In this document: piece after piece, positions 58,601 through 64,000 of the stretch
Layout of the letters: the number at the start of each line of letters is the position of its first letter
How positions within the stretch are numbered: the first letter of the stretch is position 1
NCBI RefSeq assembly: GCF_037126465.1
Contig: NC_088203.1
Location: forward strand, 86,428,668 to 86,492,667
Source of the DNA: Ornithodoros turicata
Taxonomy: Eukaryota; Arthropoda; Arachnida; Ixodida; Argasidae
Direction of reading: 5' to 3'
DNA length: 64,000 bases
Translations under genes and position numbers: made by a program
Notes under the pieces: generated by a model
What the model saw: only the letters and a program-made list of their open reading frames with translations
Databases searched by the model: none
Told to the model about the DNA's origin: nothing

Positions 58601-58894
58601 TGCCTCGAGCTCGCATCTTGGAAGCCCCGGAGCTGTTCATTAAGAGTGGATCTTCGATGAACGTGAGTTGCGCCATCGAGAACAGCCCGGAGCCACCTGT
58701 GTTTGTCTTCTGGTTCCACAATGAGCGCGTGATCAACTACGATGGACCGGGTCACATCTCGGGGGCCAAGAAGGAGCCCGACGCCTATGTGAGCAACTTG
58801 TACATCCGAAACGCTAGGCCCCAGGACTCAGGGAACTACACCTGCGGCCCCTCCAACGCGGGATCTACAAGCGTCGTCGTTCACGTGCTCAACG
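58601..58894 (+). CDS. dpr: Dpr-family Ig-domain protein, exon for Ig2
   Basis: Joined in phase to the previous exon, it reads VPRARILEAPELFIKSGSSM, NVSCAIENSPEPPVFVFWFH, NERVINYDGPGHISG, LYIRNARPQDSGNYTCGPSN and AGSTSVVVHVLNG. This is a complete second Ig domain of Dpr type: Cys in NVSC, Trp in FWFHNxxVINYD, Cys in DSGNYTC, and the near-invariant SNA...VxVHVLNG end. Possible N-glycosylation sites are NVS and NYT. It ends at 58894 before GTACAG with one base of the next codon. The open frame continues to 59010 in the intron and should not be included. The C-terminal exon, normally with a GPI or membrane anchor, is not seen before 64000. Confidence 0.93.
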
Positions 58895-59046
58895 GTACAG
58901 AAATATTTCTATATAAACGGAGTTTCAACACCCTGCACGCTATGGACTCTACCAAGCTAGCTAGTCGACTGTGTCGGCTCCAAACGGCGATTTTAACGTG
59001 TTGGCTGTGACACCTTTTGTACAGATGAATCTGATATGTCCGTATC
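58895..59046 (+). other. Start of the downstream Dpr intron
   Basis: The donor GTACAG is followed by sequence without a recognised feature. The open reading through 59010 is intronic. Confidence 0.6.
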
Positions 59047-59227
59047 TTCACCACATATAGCACGCTTCTAGCCAACCATCATCCCGAATGACAACGTTCT
59101 CGTCCATGATTTGTTGATAACGAGAAGCGGAGCGACATTTCAACAAATCAGGGACGACAATGCTGTAATTTGAGATGATGGTTGGCTAGGAGAGTGCTAT
59201 GGGATGAAGGTCATTTTTAAAAGTGTA
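59047..59227. mobile_element. Palindromic MITE, family 1, centre deleted
   Basis: The left arm begins TTCACCACATATAGCACGCT and the right arm ends TCATTTTTAAAAGTGTA. The arms meet at about 59135-59143 without the usual GTACGCC or TTTTGTG centre, so 50-60 bases are missing. The outer left terminal repeat is also lost. Confidence 0.8.
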
Positions 59228-59548
59228 GACGTTGTGTGTACCTTCGCGTTGGCGTCTGATTGGGTGCTACAGTTCTTAAAATGACGTAACAATGTATAGA
59301 ACTATCTGGATGGCGGTACGTCTACTCGCAGTGGCCGAAAAAAAAAGTGCGTTTTTGTATTAACACTGCACACGTTATGAGGGAGAAGTAATAAGCAATA
59401 AATTGTAAAAAGAATTACGAAGCGCAGAGGAACAATATTACACCTATTACACCCGTAACGATATACCTAAATACGCGTAGTTACTAAGTACCTAAATACG
59501 AGTTCTTACCTCATTTAATATGAATGCGAAGTGTCGTAAAGAGGTACA
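59228..59548. other. Unassigned sequence
   Basis: CCTAAATACG occurs twice at 59466 and 59491 in an AT-rich stretch that faintly resembles 28020-28162. Nothing else is recognised. Confidence 0.35.
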
Positions 59549-59693
59549 TAATGATAAACGGAACGCAGCCCGGGACACGAACGAGGAAGTCCACAAACGA
59601 ACTGCTGGGTTCGTTTCAGCAGTTCGTTTGTGCACTTCCTCGTCCGTGTCCGTTTGCGGCTGTCCGTTTGCGGCTGCGTTCCGTTTATCATTA
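59549..59693. mobile_element. Short hairpin element with a 14-bp internal duplication
   Basis: TAATGATAAACGGAACGCAG at 59549 is inverted at 59674-59693. The middle arms, ACGAGGAAGT...AAACGAACTGCTG and CAGCAGTTCGTTTG...ACTTCCTCGT, also pair. The right arm contains TCCGTTTGCGGCTG twice in tandem (about 59648-59675), a local duplication absent from the left arm. Confidence 0.8.
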
Positions 59694-59932
59694 CACTCTT
59701 AAAAATGAACTAGCACGCTCCTAGCCAACCATCATCTCGAATGATATCGTTATCTGCCCTGATTTGTTGAGAACGGGAGGGGTACGCCTTTTTTGTGACA
59801 CTTATGCTGTTCATAATTGTCACAGAAAGGCGTACGCCTCCCGATTTCAACAAATCAGGGCGTACAACGATATCATTCGAGGTTATGGTTGGCTATGAGC
59901 GTGCTATGCGGTGAAGTTCATTTCTAAGAGTG
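59694..59932. mobile_element. Palindromic MITE, family 1, at the edge of the hairpin element
   Basis: It starts CACTCTTAAAAATGAACTAG and ends TTTCTAAGAGTG. GTACGCCTTTTTTGTGACAC mirrors GTCACAGAAAGGCGTACGCC around a centre near 59811. The left arm lacks the TTCACCGCATA block (ATGAACTAGCACGCTC), a deletion of about 10 bases. TA precedes it at 59692-59693. Confidence 0.88.
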
Positions 59933-62900
59933 TGTACAGTTACGAACTACCCCGCATTTCTACGCTCGTAAAGAGGTGTTTCAAAGATTCCCAATTTTCA
60001 ACGAATCGTTGAATCAACAGATCGCCGTATCAACATTTACAGAATCAACAATTCTATAAATGTATCGTCTATTATTGCCTGATAATATTTTCTTTTGATC
60101 ATCGTTTAGGATTGTTTAGGATCTGTCTGCGTCTGCACACGTTTGAGGTCAGTCTCTGCGGGCTTCCGCTGTAAGAATTAACGGTAATAACGCCATGGGA
60201 GTGTTCCACTTGTGACTTCTTAAAATACAGAATATCAATTATCTTATGCCGATAAATGACCAGTTTCTTTTTTTTTTCGCAAAATTTTCGCGCTAAGGAG
60301 AATACTACCGATAAAATAGTCAAAAAAGAAGAAAGTTACTGGCATAGATCCATAACGGAGAATTCCGAGAGTACATAGTCGAAAAGTGGAGTAGCCGGCT
60401 CTAGTAATAAATGCCTATTTCTCCATTTTTTTTTTCTTATCGACACAATTCAACTCAACTGAAGTGGGACCCGGTGAAGTGAAAAAATTGTGTCGGGAGC
60501 AGCCGATATTTCAGAGGAAAAATCTCTGAAATATCGAGAGACACTTTGCTTCAGTCAAGAGCGTGTACAGGGACGGCGAACGAAACACATGCGCACAAGC
60601 AGGGAATGGTAACAGACATATTTTCGATTGTTACTGTTTCCATTTTCGTTACTGCAATATTTTCATTTCCGTTGCGTTTCTGGTACAGTTTCTGGTAATG
60701 GAACGGCTTGCTGACGGAGGACAGCCTTTTCAGCTCTGTCGGCATCCCGTTTTAACTAAGTGCCGCTTCGGTGTCACTCACGCGGTACACACCACACAAG
60801 TAATTTCGCATCGTTGGGATCCGTACATCTCATGGGATTTCTTTTTTAATGCTGTAGAGTGTCGTGCTCAAACTTTGAGTCCAGCAACTCAAGTTGGGCG
60901 TGACTAGACGTCCTTCTGATGTCGCATGCATAGGCAGACGCTCTCAAGTAAGCTGCCATTGCCAAGGTGAAGTGAAAAAAATAAAAAATAAAAATAAGCA
61001 GGCTCGCATCCACAGGCTATGTCGTGGAATCTGAGGCCACATGTGTTGACGTCATGAGTTACTGTGTGACATGACGCTGAGTTACTTTATTTATAATACA
61101 AGACCCGAACGGGTGCAACATAACGGAGAAGTTGGGCGACAATAACACTGTAGAAAATGAAAAAGTAATTACCATGTTCGGCAAACAACAAGAGAAATTG
61201 TGTGGTGTTCAGAGCATGGTATTACTGGGAACAGAGAAAATAATGAAATAAGAAAACAAAAATGAAAAGTCACTCATGGCACTGCGCAACAGGAGTAACC
61301 TTGCCCGAATTCAATGCCGGACTATCATTTTCGTTTCCGTTTCTGTTTCCGGTAATGGAGTAGCGTGGCATGCGTTCCCGTTTCCGGTATCGTTACGACC
61401 TCTAATGTCGGTAACATATACCGTTTCTGTTTCGGTTGCCATTACCGTTCCCTGCGCACAAGGTGTCAAACGTCGGGTAGACGGCACTTTGCTCGGAGGA
61501 GAGGGAAGTGGGACGGAGGGGAAGGGGAGGTCAGTTGACTTATTTGCTGGTAAGCAGCATGGTCTTGTACCCGCCCGTGAGGATCGACGCCCTCGAAAAA
61601 GTTCGGGAGAGCTCGATGGATGGGCTTCCGACAGTGGAAGTTGCCTCTCGAACACAATTGAGAAGTTTATTTGTTACGGGAGCACAAATTACATCGCCAG
61701 GAGAATGGTAATCTGTTTAAAACAATGTTGATTGGAATCAATTACGAATTCCCTAAATTGTTCCGCATCGCAAAAATTCTCAAATTTGATTCCGTGGGAA
61801 CCGTAAAAATCAAGAGGCATAATATTTCAGAGGCATTAACATATTTATCACATACGTATATCAAAGAAGCACAGAAAGCACTTCAGTCACCACCTTGTTT
61901 TTTTTTTGTTTTTTTGTTTTTTTTTAAACCAAGCTGTTAGCCTGCCTATTAAGATGCTTCATACGAAAGTGATTTATTCGAGGGATGCATAAATATCCCA
62001 GAATGCGATTTTAAAAATCGCAACATTGCGCAACGGTGGCAATTCCCGCAATTAGCCCCCCGAGTAGCTTTGACGTCATTACGGCACAGGCCGCAGATTG
62101 GTTTAGAGAAATGCCGTCCGCTACACAAGGAGAACTGAAAAAAAAGAAAGAAGGCGGGAAAACGCCGACCCCGATTGGAGCGCAGTCACTCTTGTGAGTT
62201 CAGAGGGAACGCGGGAGTTTTTTCTTTTTTTTCCTAAGAAAAATATTGTATACCAATGTGTCTTCTTAGTTGTCAAGTCAGGTCACATCCTTTCATAATG
62301 CGTCGTGCACAGAAAATTCTTTAAATGAGCAGAGAAGTTTGGGAGTCGCCCCCTGGTGTTCACTTAAGGAACTGTGTCGTGGGGATGTTTCCTGGACTGT
62401 ATTCGCACACTGCATTGCGTATCAAGGCATTGCACGTGTAAGAGGCTGTCCAGCGTTGATATTGGCGGGTAATTCGTGACGAAAACGATATATGACTTCC
62501 AAGTAAGTCGCATTTTCGTTCCAATATGGCAGTTTTTACTGTGAGTAACAGAAACGTAACGGAAACGAGGCACAGTGGCGTCCTTAGACCCTAGTGGAGG
62601 GTCTCGCCGGCCAACACAGCCCTCTTGCAATACACGGCGTGCCTTTTCTCAGTTTCTTCTACACCATGGTCGTTGAGAATATCCGATTACACCCATCTCA
62701 GGTGCAGCACCGTTGCAAGGGATTTTATTATGACTATTACATAACTCTGGATCCAGCGAACCCTAGTCCCGCCGTGTAAAAAACAAAACAAAAGAAGTTT
62801 GGAGAAGCGGATTCAAAAGCGGTTCTCGTGGGCGTGAAATCCGTGAAAACGATCATAAATATCTTAATCATTAAATATTGCAGACGGAGGGAAGAGAACA

Positions 62901-63506
62901 CAGCGAAGCTTTACTTGTTTCTCGTAGACGTTCCATACGTGTGTTTTTTTGTTTTTGTTTTTTATCACTTTCCCTTTCTTTGTACCTTCTCTTCACGTGA
63001 GAGATCGGCTGCGACAGCGAAATGCTCTGCTATAGTCCTCCGTCTGCCATTGCAAAGTGAAACCGCTATCTCATGTTACATAATTACGTTTTGATATCTC
63101 CACTCGTTCGTCGGAGGTATATCGTCTTACGCGAACACTATTGGATTATAATAAATTCACCTTTTATCTCAGGCCACTCAGAGTACAAAATGATCGCTCC
63201 TCATATTGCCTCACCTTTACATTAAAAGCCGAGAGGGCTAGAGCGCATGATCACTAGTGAATATGTTAAATTTATTTAAATTTATGGTCGCATATAGAAG
63301 CACAGGAAAGGTAACGGAGCTCTCTATTTCCTGCGTGTGACCTTTTGCAAAGCTCAAGGTAAATTTGCTCTTAAGTAAGTAGCCCTGGAAATGGAACTGG
63401 AAGGAAAAATGAAAACATGCAGATGGTCGTGCCATCAACGTGAACGCATGCTACTCCATAGCACTTAGAGGAGCACTAAAGTGCACCAATTTGTCCTCGA
63501 AGATTG
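59933..63506. other. Unassigned sequence with GTTTCCGTTACCG-type repeats
   Basis: Variants of TTTCCGTTTCTGTTTCCGG and GGTAACAxxxxCCGTTTCTG occur at 60596-60700 and 61310-61462, and GTAACGGAAACG at 62555. They suggest remnants of an element with a simple repetitive interior, comparable in style to the hAT element at 44865. T-runs lie at 61896-61925. Frames up to 151 codons (61276-61731) lack motifs. No Dpr exon was recognised here. Confidence 0.4.
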
Positions 63507-63699
63507 CTTAGCGCCGCTAAGGAGCTCTGCTTATGAGCGCCATACAAACATGGACTGAGGAAAGACAGGAAGGAGTAGGGGACAGGGGGGTTAGTATGCG
63601 TCCTGGGCAGACTTCAGGGGAAACTGTGCCGTCTGGAAAGTCTGCCAGAAAGTCCAAAGGAAACCTGAGACAGCACAGCCGGTGCGGGGATTCGAACCT
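63507..63699 (-). mobile_element. tRNA-derived SINE, cut at its B box by a MITE
   Basis: On the minus strand the tail, body (GGCTGTGCTGTCTCAGG, ACGGCACAGTTTCCCC) and half of the B box (GAGGTTCGAATCCCC at about 63685-63698) are present. The head should continue above 63699, but MITE sequence takes over there. Confidence 0.75.
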
Positions 63700-63860
63700 C
63701 GTAGCCAACCATTATCCCGAATGACAACGTTCTCGCCCCTGATTTGTTGAAACCGGGAGACGGAGCCTATTTTGTACCCATTATGCCTCCCGTTTTCAAC
63801 AAACTAGGGGCGGGAACGTTGTCATTCGGGATGATGGTTGGCTAGGAACGTGCTATGTGG
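63700..63860. mobile_element. Palindromic MITE, family 1, both outer ends missing
   Basis: AGCCAACCATTATCCCGAATG and GTTCTCGCCCCTGATTTGTT mirror the right half ending GGTTGGCTAGGAACGTGCTA. The left terminal repeat is absent at the SINE junction. The right terminal repeat stops at GCTATGTGG, where the next MITE begins. Confidence 0.8.
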
Positions 63861-63862
63861 TA

Positions 63863-64000
63863 CACTCTAAAAACTGAACTCACCCCATAGCACGCTCTGC
63901 GCCAACCATTACCCCGAATGATAGGGTTATCGCTTCTGATTCGAGGAGAGAGGGAGGCGTACGCCTTTTTGTGCCAATTTGGATATATGATAATTGACAC
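63863..64000. mobile_element. Palindromic MITE, second subfamily, cut by window end
   Basis: TA at 63861-63862 is followed by CACTCTAAAAACTGAACTCA, CCCCATAGCACGCTC, GATAGGGTTATCGCTTCTG and GGAGGCGTACGCCTTTTTGT. It is the left arm plus centre of the subfamily at 3664-3907. The right arm lies beyond the window. Confidence 0.85.

Noticed and set aside
58546..59010. A single 154-codon frame covering Ig2
   Set aside because: The first residues lie in the polypyrimidine tract before the acceptor at 58600 and the last ones lie after the donor at 58895; only 58601-58894 is coding.
59549..59693. Rho-independent terminator or regulatory hairpin
   Set aside because: The hairpin is in a eukaryotic intron-like region and has features of a mobile element, including a MITE at its TA edge.
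1..64000. Prokaryotic features: operons, CRISPR arrays, riboswitches, phage genes
   Set aside because: Coding density, spliced exons, SINEs, LINEs and MITEs show a eukaryotic genome. Tandem arrays here have no spacer-repeat regularity.

Overview
The window looks like nuclear DNA of an arthropod, most probably a hard tick (Ixodidae). Four observations support this: two exons of an arthropod-type Dpr immunoglobulin gene split by a spliceosomal intron; several copies of a tRNA-Ser/Leu-like SINE that I take, from memory, to match the ixodid 'Ruka' family; many degraded I-group-like LINE 3' ends; and a dense population of palindromic MITEs. I see no bacterial, plasmid or phage features, and species cannot be named from the sequence.

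Layout. From 1 to about 55000 I find no host exon I can defend. The DNA is a mosaic of dead or non-autonomous transposons. It contains a fold-back element with a LINE fragment inside (1100-2696), palindromic TA-target MITEs (3664, 6254), an internally deleted mariner (7528-8458), LINE C-termini and 3' UTRs (9794, 11560, 12605, 14140), a minisatellite plus AATT-rich block (13375-13900), a LINE endonuclease fragment (17445), a hAT-like MITE (19042), a LINE ORF1 zinc-knuckle remnant (19853) and a possible Harbinger N-terminus (22180). It continues with a LINE split by a 2.6 kb long-TIR, Mutator-like element that itself holds a fold-back element (31465-34815), a mariner-like MITE (35924-36439), a Harbinger-type element with a frameshifted Myb/SANT gene (37619-39885), a LINE with SINE and MITE inserted (41800-43450), a three-layer nest SINE > hAT > MITE (44608-45670), another LINE end (45985-46935), a hammerhead-like motif (48755-48805), a MITE split by a 1 kb palindrome (52654-53842) and a hAT MITE with exact 8-bp duplications (53921-54816).

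The only host gene found is on the plus strand. Exon 55107-55317 encodes the second half of Ig domain 1 and exon 58601-58894 encodes Ig domain 2 of a Dpr (defective proboscis extension response) family cell-surface protein. Both introns are phase-compatible. The signal peptide, the first half of Ig1 and the C-terminal anchor are not recognised here, so the gene probably runs beyond the window or is split over long introns. The 3.3 kb intron and the downstream intron hold more MITEs, and the window ends inside a SINE/MITE/MITE pile-up.

No new multi-gene system is visible. The main value of the window is its stratigraphy of nested insertions, several with readable target-site duplications that fix element class and order of insertion.
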